Shown: positions 9,785 through 18,842, counted from the first letter of the stretch. The stretch is 64,000 nt of DNA from Candidatus Gastranaerophilales bacterium (GCA_947589115.1 CANPZP010000001.1:1-64000), one strand, 5' to 3'. Program-made: numbers and translations. The notes: generated from the sequence alone by a model not told the origin.

Positions 9785-10705
9785 TTAAACGGCTAATTTA
9801 TCAAAAGCCAATAATGCAGCACCTATCATGCCGGAATAATTCCCGGAGAGTGCATGCTTTATCTTCACTTTAGATACAACAATCTCATTATTTACTTCGT
9901 TTTCCGCCTCTTCAACATTAATAAATTCACCCATACCTCCGGAAATAATAATACTTTCGGTATCAAATATATTTACAATATTTATTAATCCCGTTATTAT
10001 ATCTTTTTTCCATATATTAAATACTTTTATACTATACTCATCTTTATCTTTTACACCTTGAATAATATCATATGTAGTAATATCGGCAGGATTTTTATCT
10101 TTAAAAACAGAAGATTTAAAAGATTCATCATTTAAAGCCGTTTCATAAGCCGTAAATTTTAGCCCGGAGCCTGAAGCATAACTTTCCCAACAGTCTTTTC
10201 GTCCGCAAGTACAAATTCTTCCCCTTGAATTTATTTTCATACTCCCTATTTCACCCGCTTTTCCGGATTTACCTCTAAGTAATTTACCGTTAATAATGAA
10301 TCCGCCTCCGACTCCTGTGCCTAAAGTTATTGTTACTGTGTTATTATCACCTTTTGCGGCACCAATTTTATATTCCGCCCAAGCTGCGGCATTTGCATCA
10401 TTTTCAACAAATACGGGCTTTTTACTTAATTGTGTAAAATCCAGTTGATTATACCCTTCGGGCATGTTAGGCGTTGATGACTCAACTTTTATATTATCTA
10501 AATTTACGGCGCCTGCCGTGGCGATTGCCACACCTTGCGTTTCTTCATCATATTCTTTAATTATCTTTTTAAATAATTCTTTTAACTCTGATATTGTTTT
10601 TGGTGTATATTCACGTTTTATCTCACTCTCCAAAACTCCGTTTTCATTTATAACGGAATATACAATCTTTGTACCTCCGACATCCATAGCTAAAATCTTT
10701 TTCAT
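9785..10705 (-). CDS. nanK: ROK family sugar kinase, probable N-acetylmannosamine kinase
   Basis: ROK kinase, 306 aa. Seen: DVGGTKI phosphate-binding loop at residues 7-13, VENDANAAAWAE with the catalytic Asp, GTGVGGGFI, and the zinc site CTCGRKDCWE that marks the ROK family. The adjacent upstream gene is nanE, whose product consumes ManNAc-6-phosphate, which argues for ManNAc as substrate; glucose or another hexosamine remains possible. It begins 2 nt after nanE ends. No N-acetylneuraminate lyase (nanA) or sialidase is in the window, so the source of ManNAc is not shown. Confidence 0.8.
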   Translation of the reverse strand: MKKILAMDVGGTKIVYSVINENGVLESEIKREYTPKTISELKELFKKIIKEYDEETQGVAIATAGAVNLDNIKVESSTPNMPEGYNQLDFTQLSKKPVFVENDANAAAWAEYKIGAAKGDNNTVTITLGTGVGGGFIINGKLLRGKSGKAGEIGSMKINSRGRICTCGRKDCWESYASGSGLKFTAYETALNDESFKSSVFKDKNPADITTYDIIQGVKDKDEYSIKVFNIWKKDIITGLINIVNIFDTESIIISGGMGEFINVEEAENEVNNEIVVSKVKIKHALSGNYSGMIGAALLAFDKLAV

Positions 10706-10707
10706 TT

Positions 10708-11388
10708 TTACTCTCTTTCAATAAATCGTTTAACTATTAACTGCGGTCGGGTAACCGCAGAACCTATAACAACACTATAAGCACCTATTTCAAATGCTTT
10801 ATCTACTTCTTTCGGCTCCCATATTCTTCCTTCCAATATTACGGGAATATTAACCTCATTAACCAGTTTTTCCAACAATTCAAAATCAGGACCTTTAATA
10901 TTTTTGTCAGAATATGTCGTATAACCTGATAAAGTTGTAGACACTATATCAAAACCCATTTTTGCGGCATTTATTCCTTCTTCATATGTTGAAATATCCG
11001 CCATTGCTGCCTTATTTGCTGATTTTATACAATCTAATATTTCTTCAAGACTTTCATTGGGTCTTTTTCTCAATGTGGCATCAAGCGCAATAATATCGGC
11101 ACCCGCTTCTATTAAATTTTGAGCATCCCCTTTTGACGGAGTTATATATACAACATCCATCCAATTTTCAGGCAGCTTTTCAGGTTTTGTTATACCTATT
11201 ACGGGAATATCAAACATCTTTTTTGCATTCTTTATATCACGTACACCTGCCAGCCTTAGTGCTTTTGCACCTCCTCTTACAACTGATGCCATCATCGCAT
11301 TCATACATTCCTCTTTATATAACGGCTCATTGGGCATCGCTTGTACTGATATTATTACTTGATTTTTTATTTTATCCGTTATTTTCAT
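10708..11388 (-). CDS. nanE: N-acetylmannosamine-6-phosphate 2-epimerase
   Basis: Converts ManNAc-6-P to GlcNAc-6-P, feeding sialic acid or ManNAc carbon into amino-sugar metabolism. Seen: 226 aa TIM-barrel protein with VSVQAMPNEPLY near the N-terminus, RLAGVRDI, GADIIALDAT with catalytic-site residues, DISTYEEG, and VILEGRIWEP plus VVIGSAVTRP at the end, which match the NanE family throughout. No SD is seen before the ATG. It pairs with the ROK kinase downstream and is followed at distance by the pfp gene on the same strand, separated by a terminator-like hairpin. Confidence 0.92.
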   Translation of the reverse strand: MKITDKIKNQVIISVQAMPNEPLYKEECMNAMMASVVRGGAKALRLAGVRDIKNAKKMFDIPVIGITKPEKLPENWMDVVYITPSKGDAQNLIEAGADIIALDATLRKRPNESLEEILDCIKSANKAAMADISTYEEGINAAKMGFDIVSTTLSGYTTYSDKNIKGPDFELLEKLVNEVNIPVILEGRIWEPKEVDKAFEIGAYSVVIGSAVTRPQLIVKRFIERE

Positions 11389-11430
11389 AATTTTATTTTA
11401 CTTTTTTTATATTCAGGTTGCAAGATTAAA

Positions 11431-11458
11431 GAAATACCGCTTAATAAAGCGGTATTTC
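11431..11458 (-). terminator. Terminator hairpin after pfp
   Basis: Perfect 12-bp stem with a 4-nt loop lies 20 nt after the pfp stop and is followed on the minus strand by TTTAATCTT. It separates pfp from nanE. Confidence 0.7.
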
Positions 11459-11478
11459 TATTTATTATTATCAATATA

Positions 11479-13158
11479 CTATACGGCAGCTAATTTGGAA
11501 GCATTTTCAAGTTTTAAAGTTTCCGTTGTTAAATCACATACACTTGAAGGCCCGAAATATTGAATAGACCCCGGGAATAAATATTTATCCTGATAAGCCC
11601 ATATTTCTCTGTTTTGTTCAAGCTTCTTGAAAACCGGCCCGTCTAATTCAACAAGTGCCTTTTTAATAACAGGTTTAAAAGCACCGTGGCGTTTTTCCAT
11701 ATTCATCATCATTGTTAAAGGAACACCGCCTGCTACCCATTGTGATGCCGGTAATGACAGATTCTTTACTGATGATAAGTATCCCGTTAAACCGAATTTT
11801 ATTAACGCAAATGCGTTATAACCTAACGAATAACAATAATCGGCATCAAAATTGGACGGGAATGCGCATCTTCCTTCATATCCGAAGAAATGGCACTGCG
11901 TTGAAAATTTTCCGTTATATTTTCCTTCTTTTTTCATTTCATTCAGTTTTGTATTTACCATTTCAATTAATAATTTTTCAGTTTCAATTTTAGAAACCTG
12001 AACATTACCGTGAGGATCTCTATCCATTAATAACTGTTGTTTTATCATAACGGGAAGCGAGGTAAATACTTTTGAATCTTCCGAATTTAATTTATTTTTA
12101 ATAATATCAAATTTAGTGTTTTCATCAGCATTTTTATAACTTGCATCATTTTCAAGCTCAGCTAAAGTATCATTCAGATTGGAAATCATAGCTTTAATTT
12201 CGGGAATAAATTCTATTAAACCTTCAGGAATTAAAGCAATACCGAAATTTTTACCCATTTCGGCTCTTTTTGCAACAATATCTGCCATATAATTAACAAT
12301 ACTGTTTAAAGACAATTTTTTTGCTTCAACTTCTTCCGAAATTAAAGTTATATTAGGCTGAGTTTGAAGAGCAACTTCAAGTCCCACATGTGTTGCACTT
12401 CTTCCCATTAATTTAATAAAATGCCAATACTTTTTAGCACTGTTTGCATCTCTTAAAATATTTCCGACAAGCTCAGCATATGTTTTTGTTGCAGTATCAA
12501 AACCGAAAGATATTTCTATTTGGTCATTTTTCAGGTCGCCGTCTATGGTTTTCGGACACCCTATTACCTGAATATCCGCATTATTTTTAACAAACCATTC
12601 CGCTAGCATTGCTGCGTTTGTATTTGAATCATCTCCGCCTATTATTACCACACCTGAAATACCTAAATCTTTACATACTTTCAATGATTTTTGGAATTGT
12701 TCTTCGGTTTCTAATTTTGTTCTGCCGGAACCTATAATGTCAAAACCGCCGGTATTTCTGTATGAATTAATTTTTTCATCCGTAAATTCAATATAATTTC
12801 CGTCTATAATACCCGAAGGACCTCCTAAAAATCCGTACAATTTATTTTCCGGGTTTGCTTGTTTCAAAGCATCATATAAACCTGCTATTACGTTATGCCC
12901 TCCGGGAGCTTGCCCGCCTGACAATATTACTCCTATATTTCTTTTTCCGCTTGCTTCCGTGTTCGTGGAAGTATTAAATGTAACTATTGGTTTACCGTAC
13001 GTATTTTTAAAAAGTTCTTTTATTTGCTCGGCATCTTTAACCGATTCGGTTTTGTTCCCTTCAGTCATTGTAAGATTATTTATTCCGCCGGCTAATGATG
13101 CGGGAAGCTTCGGCTGATATTTTAATCTCTCAATTTGCAGTGAAGATAATTCTTTCAT
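11479..13158 (-). CDS. pfp: PPi-dependent 6-phosphofructokinase, long form
   Basis: Catalyses the reversible phosphorylation of fructose-6-phosphate with pyrophosphate, so glycolysis saves ATP and can run backwards. Seen: 559 aa, the long clade; [12 protein letters not shown] near residue 80, [10 protein letters not shown] in which the second Asp of GGDD marks PPi rather than ATP use, [10 protein letters not shown], and [23 protein letters not shown] precedes the ATG by about 9 nt. An extended -10 box lies 39 nt upstream. It is monocistronic, bounded by a hairpin. Usual in anaerobes, plants, spirochaetes and Chlamydiae. Confidence 0.94.
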   Translation of the reverse strand: MKELSSLQIERLKYQPKLPASLAGGINNLTMTEGNKTESVKDAEQIKELFKNTYGKPIVTFNTSTNTEASGKRNIGVILSGGQAPGGHNVIAGLYDALKQANPENKLYGFLGGPSGIIDGNYIEFTDEKINSYRNTGGFDIIGSGRTKLETEEQFQKSLKVCKDLGISGVVIIGGDDSNTNAAMLAEWFVKNNADIQVIGCPKTIDGDLKNDQIEISFGFDTATKTYAELVGNILRDANSAKKYWHFIKLMGRSATHVGLEVALQTQPNITLISEEVEAKKLSLNSIVNYMADIVAKRAEMGKNFGIALIPEGLIEFIPEIKAMISNLNDTLAELENDASYKNADENTKFDIIKNKLNSEDSKVFTSLPVMIKQQLLMDRDPHGNVQVSKIETEKLLIEMVNTKLNEMKKEGKYNGKFSTQCHFFGYEGRCAFPSNFDADYCYSLGYNAFALIKFGLTGYLSSVKNLSLPASQWVAGGVPLTMMMNMEKRHGAFKPVIKKALVELDGPVFKKLEQNREIWAYQDKYLFPGSIQYFGPSSVCDLTTETLKLENASKLAAV

Positions 13159-13196
13159 ATTCTTTTACTCCGTTTTTTGTGACTCAATACAATCAA

Positions 13197-13205
13197 ATTG
13201 TACCA
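13197..13205 (-). promoter_or_regulatory. Extended -10 promoter of pfp
   Basis: Minus-strand TGGTACAAT carries the TGn extension; no good -35 box at 17 bp. Confidence 0.4.
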
Positions 13206-13292
13206 CAAAATCATTATTTATCGGTATATTTTATCCTACAGGGGAATAACTTTTTCGACTTATTGTTAAATAATTATCCAAAAGGCAATGTT

Positions 13293-13649
13293 ATGAATAT
13301 TATTAAATGTTTTATTTTATTAATGATTATTACTCTAAGTATTAACTCGGCATTTGCATATAAATATTCAGAACAAGATAAAGAAAAATTTTATAATGCT
13401 TTTTTAGAGGGTTATTACACGGAAATGGAAAAATCCGTAAATAAATTAAATATAGACCAATCTAAAAAAACAAAATTCATGACCGAATTAAAAAAACGTA
13501 CAAATAAAGAAGATTTAATAAATTCATCATGGAGCTGTATACAAAAGTATCCGATACAGCACATCGTACCTGCATCTGTCATCTGCACGGCAGAATGGAC
13601 AACTCATCAAACAGAAAGAAATAAAGATTTATTTGAATTGTTAAAATAG
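13293..13649 (+). CDS. Small secreted protein, unknown function
   Basis: Not recognised. The reading frame is open further upstream, but AAAGG 7 nt before the ATG at 13293 and a clean signal peptide (IIKCFILLMIITLSINSAFA) directly after it decide this start. The product is 118 aa with a mature part of about 97 residues that is charged, mostly helical, and has two Cys (in SSWSCIQKYP and SVICTAEW) that could form a disulfide in the periplasm. It stands alone between two minus-strand genes. Its size and form resemble small helical periplasmic proteins, but no family can be named. Confidence 0.65.
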   Translation: MNIIKCFILLMIITLSINSAFAYKYSEQDKEKFYNAFLEGYYTEMEKSVNKLNIDQSKKTKFMTELKKRTNKEDLINSSWSCIQKYPIQHIVPASVICTAEWTTHQTERNKDLFELLK

Positions 13650-13697
13650 TATTCGCTATATCAATTTATTTTGGCTGATTGCCGATATATGAATTTT

Positions 13698-14801
13698 CTA
13701 AATTATAAATTTACCGTTTTCATATATAAGAACACCATCCGCATATATTTTTCCGGAATTTTTCATATTTTTGATTAAATCCCAATGAAGCCCCGAAATA
13801 TTTTTACCGCCTGTTTCAGGGTATGAAGCACCTGCCGCCATATGTATTGAGCCGCCTATTTTCTCATCAAATAATATATTTCCGGTAACATCTTGAATCA
13901 TATCATTTGTCCCTATGGCAATTTCGCCTACAAATCTTGAACCTTCATCCATATCAAGCATACTGTTTAAAAATTCTTCACCTTTTTCAGCTTTTGCATC
14001 AATAATTTTACCGCCCTTTAAAGTTAAAAGAACTTTTTGAGCTTCATTACCTCTGTATATCTGAGGAAAATCAAAATATATTTGACCTTCTGCACTATCT
14101 TCAACAGGAGATGTATATACTTCTCCGTCCGGAAAATTGCACTCACCGGCACAACTCTTCCATATCCTGCCTTTTACATTAAAGGTTATATCTGTTTTTT
14201 CTCCCTCAATCCTTATTGTTGATTTTGTATTTAAATAATCAGCTATTTTTTGTTGAAATATACCTATTTCCTGCCATTTTTTAACGGGATCGTCAAGATA
14301 TAAATAACATGAATTAATTAAAAACTCAGTATATTCATCTAAGGACATTTTTGCTTCTTGAGCTAAAGCCTGCGTAGGAAAATCAGCAATAACCCATTTT
14401 AAATCCCCTTCACTTGAGCGTTTAAGCATCTTTTCGGATAAATGTTTCATTGCGCCGGAACGCTTTGCAAGCTTCTTGGAATCACTTCTTGCCATATTTT
14501 TTACATTAAACGGTGCACCTATAGATATTAAATTTTTTGCTTTTTCATATTCCAATTCCGTCATGGGGTCAACGTATTTAAGTTGTTCATCTGATGCATT
14601 TTTTATAAATACCTCATTTAAGCCTTCCACACCTGTTCTTACGACAGGATAAGCACCCTTTAATAATACCTGCTTATATATCTCTTTAACTAAATGATGT
14701 GATAAGTAAGAATCAGTACGTATTACGGTTAATTCTCCTTTTTGAACTTTTACGGAATAATCAACCAGAACTTTTGCATATTTTTCCCATAACGTATTCA
14801 T
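13698..14801 (-). CDS. M29 family metallo-aminopeptidase (AmpS/PepS type)
   Basis: Cytosolic aminopeptidase with broad N-terminal specificity. Seen: 367 aa, slightly shorter than the usual 400-410. The metal site segments are present: GECNFPDGEVYTSP (Glu ligand), a central FVGEIAIGTN, and GGSIHMAAGASYPETGG followed by GLHWDLI with the final His-x-Asp pair. GAGG in the tail of lpxA serves as SD and the gene begins 4 nt after lpxA stops, so it is the last gene of the lpx operon. Its link to lipid A synthesis is not obvious; it may simply be carried by the transcript. Confidence 0.87.
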   Translation of the reverse strand: MNTLWEKYAKVLVDYSVKVQKGELTVIRTDSYLSHHLVKEIYKQVLLKGAYPVVRTGVEGLNEVFIKNASDEQLKYVDPMTELEYEKAKNLISIGAPFNVKNMARSDSKKLAKRSGAMKHLSEKMLKRSSEGDLKWVIADFPTQALAQEAKMSLDEYTEFLINSCYLYLDDPVKKWQEIGIFQQKIADYLNTKSTIRIEGEKTDITFNVKGRIWKSCAGECNFPDGEVYTSPVEDSAEGQIYFDFPQIYRGNEAQKVLLTLKGGKIIDAKAEKGEEFLNSMLDMDEGSRFVGEIAIGTNDMIQDVTGNILFDEKIGGSIHMAAGASYPETGGKNISGLHWDLIKNMKNSGKIYADGVLIYENGKFII

Positions 14802-14805
14802 TTAT

Positions 14806-15609
14806 CTATACCTCATCATTTTGTAATGTATTTAATCTGCCAAGATATATACCTCTTTTAGAAGTTTTAATAAATTCAACAATTCTCATAACATTTTTAT
14901 CATCAGAATACTTCTCTTCCAGCATTTTAACAACGTTAGAAAGAGTAGTTTTTCTTGATTCAATTAATTTATAAGCCTCTCTTATGTTTTTTATTTCTTC
15001 AGAAGAGAAACCTCTTCTTTTAAGTCCGATAACATTAGGGCCATGAAGAACAGCAGGAGCGCTTGCAACTTTTGCAAACGGAGGTATATCCATTCTGGCA
15101 GCTGAAAATCCTGAAACTATTACATATTCACCTATTCTTATATTTTGATGATATACACTCATACCGCCTAAGAATGCACCTTTTCCGACATGACAATGCC
15201 CGCCTATAGTTGCTAAGTTTGCAAATATTGCTTCATCCTCAACAACACAGTTATGAGCTACATGACTTGATGCCATAAACATACATTTATCGCCCACTTT
15301 TGTTATTGAACCTTCTTCTCCGGCGCCTCTGTTAATTGTTACGTATTCTTTTATTATACAATTTTTACCGATTATGGCTTTTGTTTTCTGCCCTTTATAA
15401 CTTAAATCCTGAGGTGCAGTTCCTATACTCGCAAACGGATATATTATTGTACCGTCACCGATTTCACAATATTCCAAATACGCATTAGCTATAATTTTTA
15501 CATTTTCACCTAATACTACATCCTCGCCTATTATAACGTTAGGGCCTATTTCACAACTTTGAGGAACTACCGCATTCTCTGATATTATTGCTGTTTTATG
15601 TATTGCCAT
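14806..15609 (-). CDS. lpxA: Acyl-ACP--UDP-GlcNAc O-acyltransferase LpxA
   Basis: First step of lipid A synthesis: moves a 3-hydroxyacyl chain from ACP to the 3-OH of UDP-GlcNAc. Seen: 267 aa, left-handed parallel beta-helix hexapeptide repeats from residue 1 to about 185 (IGPNVIIGEDVVLGENVKI, ASSHVAHNCVVEDEAI), with the catalytic His in SHVAHNCV, then a helical C-terminal domain (GLKRRGFSSEEI) typical of LpxA. Fifteen nt separate it from fabZ. With lpxC and lpxD it shows that the organism can start lipid A and has an outer membrane; lpxB is not in the window. Confidence 0.95.
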   Translation of the reverse strand: MAIHKTAIISENAVVPQSCEIGPNVIIGEDVVLGENVKIIANAYLEYCEIGDGTIIYPFASIGTAPQDLSYKGQKTKAIIGKNCIIKEYVTINRGAGEEGSITKVGDKCMFMASSHVAHNCVVEDEAIFANLATIGGHCHVGKGAFLGGMSVYHQNIRIGEYVIVSGFSAARMDIPPFAKVASAPAVLHGPNVIGLKRRGFSSEEIKNIREAYKLIESRKTTLSNVVKMLEEKYSDDKNVMRIVEFIKTSKRGIYLGRLNTLQNDEV

Positions 15610-15624
15610 TATTATAAATCCTTC

Positions 15625-16080
15625 TTATCTGTTACCGACAATTGAAAACATTAAATCTGCTTCAACCGCTAATTGACCGTTCACAAAACCTTTTGTATGA
15701 GTTTTTGCTATCGGGCCTTTTACTTTTATTAATTCTGCTTCTATCTCAAATTTATCGCCGGGAATAATTTGTTTTCTGAATCTTACACCGTCTATACCGG
15801 CATATAAAAATAATTTATCTTTGTATTCAGGTAATGGAATAAGGCAGCCTGCCGATACTTGAGCCATTGCTTCAAGTTGTAAGACTCCCGGGAAAACAGG
15901 ATTCCCCGGAAAATGTCCCGTAAAAAACGCTTCATTTACAGTTAAATTCTTATATCCTTTACAATACTTTCCGGGAACACACTCTGTTATTCTGTCTACC
16001 ATTATAAAAGGATATCTGTGAGGTATTAAATCCATTATCCCTTTAATATCAAACTGTAATACATTTTCTTCTGCCATCAT
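15625..16080 (-). CDS. fabZ: 3-hydroxyacyl-ACP dehydratase FabZ
   Basis: Dehydrates 3-hydroxyacyl-ACP in fatty acid elongation and competes with LpxA for the same substrate, which explains its place inside the lpx operon. Seen: 151 aa hot-dog fold with IMDLIPHRYPFIMVDRI and the active-site stretch HFPGNPVFPGVLQLEAMAQ carrying the catalytic His and Glu. Its start overlaps the lpxC stop in an ATGA junction. Length and motifs are standard. Confidence 0.95.
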   Translation of the reverse strand: MMAEENVLQFDIKGIMDLIPHRYPFIMVDRITECVPGKYCKGYKNLTVNEAFFTGHFPGNPVFPGVLQLEAMAQVSAGCLIPLPEYKDKLFLYAGIDGVRFRKQIIPGDKFEIEAELIKVKGPIAKTHTKGFVNGQLAVEADLMFSIVGNR

Positions 16081-16883
16081 GCCTCCATAATTATACTATC
16101 TTTTAACTCTTTTGCTATAATTGTATGAACGGTATGCCCAGCTTCTTTTGCTATAATTTGAGCATTAAAATTCATTACATTACATCCCGCCAGATAAAAA
16201 TCACCTATTAAATCCAAAATTTTATGTTTTATAGGTTCATATTCCGACCTTAGTTCTACCGTATACCCATCATCCGTTAATCCTACCGTATTTTCTAAAC
16301 ATGCTCCTCGGGCATATCCTGCTTTTTGAAGCATTTCCAATTCGGATAAATAACCGAAAGTTCTTGCCTCGATTATTTCTTTTATATTTTCAGTATTTAA
16401 ACTTACCCATCTGTTCTTTAAATCTTTATGTCTGAAATTAACACTATACGTAATATTTAACTTATCAGAAGGTAATACAACAAGATAGGTATTATCATTT
16501 AAATATTTTAAAGGCTCTTTTAACGTATATGAATTTATTTTTATATTTTCCGTTCCGACGGAATCTATTGCGCTGACCCATTCTTTCGAACTTCCGTCTA
16601 ATATGGGCAGTTCATAATGATTTAAATATACATCCAAAGAATCTATATTTCTGAGTGCACAGGCAGCCATAAAATGCTCTATAAGTACTACCTTAATATC
16701 ATTATTTCCGATAACCGTACAATGCTGAGTTGATACAACATTTTTTATATCAGCTTCAATAACCTTTTCATTTACATGGAATCTTATTCCTTTTTTATCC
16801 GAAGGGCAAAGCACCGCCTCAGAGGGAACTCCGGTCATTAAAGCAACTGATTTTAAAGTAATATCTTTTTTTATTGTTCCCAT
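16077..16883 (-). CDS. lpxC: UDP-3-O-acyl-N-acetylglucosamine deacetylase LpxC
   Basis: Zinc deacetylase and the committed step of lipid A synthesis. Seen: 268 aa, shorter than the about 300 of Proteobacteria. LIEHFMAACALRNID holds the first zinc His, KHKILDLIGD has the HxxxD pair that supplies the other zinc ligands, and GHTVHT near the C-terminus carries the general-acid His. LPILDGSSKEW is the conserved mid segment. It starts 2 nt after lpxD and overlaps fabZ by 4 nt. In cyanobacteria-related genomes LpxC and FabZ are adjacent but separate, as here. Confidence 0.94.
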   Translation of the reverse strand: MGTIKKDITLKSVALMTGVPSEAVLCPSDKKGIRFHVNEKVIEADIKNVVSTQHCTVIGNNDIKVVLIEHFMAACALRNIDSLDVYLNHYELPILDGSSKEWVSAIDSVGTENIKINSYTLKEPLKYLNDNTYLVVLPSDKLNITYSVNFRHKDLKNRWVSLNTENIKEIIEARTFGYLSELEMLQKAGYARGACLENTVGLTDDGYTVELRSEYEPIKHKILDLIGDFYLAGCNVMNFNAQIIAKEAGHTVHTIIAKELKDSIIMEA

Positions 16884-16885
16884 TA

Positions 16886-17974
16886 TTAATCCTTTAACAG
16901 ATGCTCATAATCCTTAAATTTATTTACTAAATCTTCGGCTTTTTTCATAGTTTTCATTTGTTTAATAAAGTCTTTTCTAGGAACGGCAGGTGCGCCTATT
17001 AAAATTGATTTTTCGGGGAAACTTCTTGTTATTCCGGCTTTTGCCATTACAATAGAGTCGCTTCCTATTTCAATATGGTCAGCCATACCTACTTGTCCGG
17101 CTATTACAACTCTGTCGCCTATCTTACAACTTCCTGCTATACCGACTTGAGAAACAATCATACAGCCTTTACCGATTTTACAATTATGCCCTATCTGAAC
17201 TAAATTATCAATTTTAGTCTGCTCGCCTATTACCGTATTTTCTATTGTACCTTTATCAATACAAGTATTAGCACCTATTTCAACATCATCCCCTATTACA
17301 ACCGAGCCTATAGAAGGTATTTTATATATTTTTTGGTCGGTATTATCTTCCTTAACATTTCCTTCTTGTCTTGCATTTTCAACATTATTCGGATTTTCGG
17401 TAACAAAACTGAAACCGTCTGCGGCTATACTTACTCCGTGTTGTAATATAACTTTATTACCTATAATGGCATTATCACCTATATTACATCCCGGATGAAA
17501 TAAACAATTTTCACCAATTTGAACGGAACGTCCTATATATGTATTTGCAAGAATTTTAGTATTCTTTCCTATTGATACATTTCTTGATACAACAACATTA
17601 GGGCCTATTGAAACATTTTCACCGAGTTTTGCCGTTGGATGAACAGTAGCAGTCGGATGTATTCCGGAAGTTGATTCAGGAGGCATATAAAATAAATGAA
17701 GCAGCTTCATCATAGCTAAACGGGGACGTTCCGCTTCTATTGTCGATATTAATTCCGAAGTTACACCGATTGGAACTAAGGCAGCTTTAGCTTTTGTTTG
17801 GGATAAATTATCTATCTCATCTTCATTCAATGCTAAGGCTAAGGTTGATTCATCCGCCAATAACGGAGGCCCTATTCTTGAGATTTTTACATCCTCTACC
17901 TTTGTTAACATTCCCCCTACTATTTCAGATATCTCTTCTAATGAATACTCTTTCATTGTATCTATATCCCTCAT
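16886..17974 (-). CDS. lpxD: UDP-3-O-acylglucosamine N-acyltransferase LpxD
   Basis: Adds the N-linked 3-hydroxyacyl chain, third step of lipid A synthesis. Seen: 362 aa, N-terminal uridine-binding domain to about residue 100, then hexapeptide beta-helix repeats ([36 protein letters not shown]) with the catalytic His in QIGHNC, and a C-terminal helix. It is extended by an insert near residues 195-215 between repeats. AGAGGAA lies 8 nt before the first ATG, which favours that start over a Met six codons later. First gene of lpxD-lpxC-fabZ-lpxA-M29. Confidence 0.94.
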   Translation of the reverse strand: MRDIDTMKEYSLEEISEIVGGMLTKVEDVKISRIGPPLLADESTLALALNEDEIDNLSQTKAKAALVPIGVTSELISTIEAERPRLAMMKLLHLFYMPPESTSGIHPTATVHPTAKLGENVSIGPNVVVSRNVSIGKNTKILANTYIGRSVQIGENCLFHPGCNIGDNAIIGNKVILQHGVSIAADGFSFVTENPNNVENARQEGNVKEDNTDQKIYKIPSIGSVVIGDDVEIGANTCIDKGTIENTVIGEQTKIDNLVQIGHNCKIGKGCMIVSQVGIAGSCKIGDRVVIAGQVGMADHIEIGSDSIVMAKAGITRSFPEKSILIGAPAVPRKDFIKQMKTMKKAEDLVNKFKDYEHLLKD

Positions 17975-18001
17975 ATTTATATTCCTCTTTTGCTTATACT
18001 T

Positions 18002-18030
18002 ATTTTAATACGAGGGCAGGGAAAATACAA
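18002..18030 (-). promoter_or_regulatory. Promoter of the lpxD operon
   Basis: Minus-strand TTGTAT (18030-18025) and TAAAAT (18007-18002) with exactly 17 bp between them, 28 bp upstream of the lpxD start. It abuts the 37-bp repeat copy at 18032. Confidence 0.65.
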
Positions 18031-18031
18031 T

Positions 18032-18068
18032 TTTTTTATTCAAAATCAAATAAATCTTTTACTTTTAT
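18032..18068 (-). repeat. 37-bp direct repeat, copy A (stray XRE gene tail)
   Basis: Identical over 37 bp to 18343-18379, which is the last codons and stop of the XRE repressor gene. Copy A has no start codon or upstream part, so it is a detached gene end. The unit spacing is 311 bp. Confidence 0.9.
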
Positions 18069-18087
18069 CTAATCTAAGGAATAAATA

Positions 18088-18198
18088 TTATTTATTTTCT
18101 GTCTTTTTCTCAATAGGAGTAACTTTATTAAAAGTATAAGTTACCATAACTGCCAATATAATTAATGCAATAGCACCTATAATAAAATTATAATCCAT
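18088..18198 (-). CDS. 36-aa single-pass membrane protein
   Basis: Short gene below usual size cut-offs. It reads MDYNFIIGAIALIILAVMVT and ends with a charged tail KKTENK. Seen: GGGAG 9 nt before the ATG, one hydrophobic helix of about 19 residues starting near residue 5, then a short polar C-terminus with three Lys. The combination of a good SD, clean transmembrane helix and stop makes a real peptide likely. It sits between two copies of the 37-bp XRE-tail repeat and downstream of the XRE gene on the same strand. No family recognised; it could be a small membrane regulator or a toxin-like peptide, which is speculation. Confidence 0.6.
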   Translation of the reverse strand: MDYNFIIGAIALIILAVMVTYTFNKVTPIEKKTENK

Positions 18199-18342
18199 AT
18201 TAAATATCTCCCACAAGCTTTTTTATTTTATTATTGATATAAATAAATTTATTTAAAAATATAAAATCAAAATAAATACCGACCATATATAAAAAGATAA
18301 ATTATTTTATCATATTTAAAAGTATAAATAAATAAATATTAA

Positions 18343-18379
18343 TTTTTTATTCAAAATCAAATAAATCTTTTACTTTTAT
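18343..18379 (-). repeat. 37-bp direct repeat, copy B (3' end of XRE gene)
   Basis: Covers the coding end (KVKDLFDFE and stop) of the XRE gene plus 4 nt after it; identical to 18032-18068. Confidence 0.9.
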
Positions 18380-18559
18380 ATTAAGATTATCTGCTATAAT
18401 TTTTAATTTTGATACCGTAATATCGGTTTGGGCTGTTTCGATTAAACTTATCATTGAACGAGAAATACCATTTATTCCTAAATCATCTTGAGTTAAGTTT
18501 TTGCCTGCTCTTAACTTTTTAAGGTGTTTTGCAAATTTTTGTAAATATTCCTTGTTCAT
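18347..18559 (-). CDS. XRE-family helix-turn-helix repressor
   Basis: Small DNA-binding regulator of 70 aa. Seen: a Cro/C1 helix-turn-helix from about residue 8 (LKKLRAGKNLTQDDLGINGISRS) with the recognition helix SRSMISLIETA and the usual following helices (LKIIADNLNIKVKDLF). The ATG at 18559 is preferred to the one 33 nt earlier because the XRE fold begins right after it; no SD is seen, and a TATAAC box lies 13 nt upstream, so the leader would be very short. Divergent from the 72-aa gene, with direct repeats between them that could be its operator. Likely regulates itself and its neighbour. Confidence 0.8.
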   Translation of the reverse strand: MNKEYLQKFAKHLKKLRAGKNLTQDDLGINGISRSMISLIETAQTDITVSKLKIIADNLNIKVKDLFDFE

Positions 18560-18577
18560 GTAATTATTGTTAGTTAT

Positions 18578-18609
18578 ACTAGCATTAATCACAACTAATC
18601 ACACTAGCA
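18578..18609. promoter_or_regulatory. Direct repeats in XRE divergent region, candidate operator
   Basis: ACTAGCA occurs at 18578-18584 and 18603-18609, and TAATCAC at 18586-18592 and 18596-18602, the latter 10 bp apart, one helical turn. They overlap the probable -10 of the XRE gene and precede the 72-aa gene. Confidence 0.45.
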
Positions 18610-18623
18610 AAGAGAAGTGTAAT

Positions 18624-18842
18624 ATGAAAAAGAACAATGATTTGAACCTTAGCGAAAAAGCCGCTGATATAGGTATTAAACTTGAACGGATAAGCACACT
18701 TATGGATTTTATGGAAAAAGCTCTGGAAGGAGAAGTCGAAGTTAAACCTAAAAAATTAGTCAGTTTAAGTTATATAATTAATGATTATTTATCTGAAGTC
18801 ATTACAAAATTTGATGAACTTGAATGTATTATAAACAATTAA
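18624..18842 (+). CDS. 72-aa acidic helical protein, unknown function
   Basis: Not recognised. Starts at the ATG at 18624 behind AGAGAAG, rather than 57 nt earlier where the frame opens inside the divergent regulatory region. The protein is mostly helical, with GIKLERISTLMDFMEKALEGE and a second helix SYIINDYLSEVITKFDELECI. One Cys, no signal peptide. Divergent from the XRE gene across repeats that look like an operator, so it may be the XRE target. The stop overlaps that of rfaE2 by 3 nt on the other strand. The pair might be a toxin-antitoxin or a simple regulator-target unit; no toxin motif is visible. Confidence 0.6.
   Translation: MKKNNDLNLSEKAADIGIKLERISTLMDFMEKALEGEVEVKPKKLVSLSYIINDYLSEVITKFDELECIINN

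Noticed and set aside
13095-13292. Upstream extension of the small secreted protein to 184 aa
   Set aside because: It would overlap the pfp gene start and put the signal peptide internally; SD and signal sequence favour 13293.
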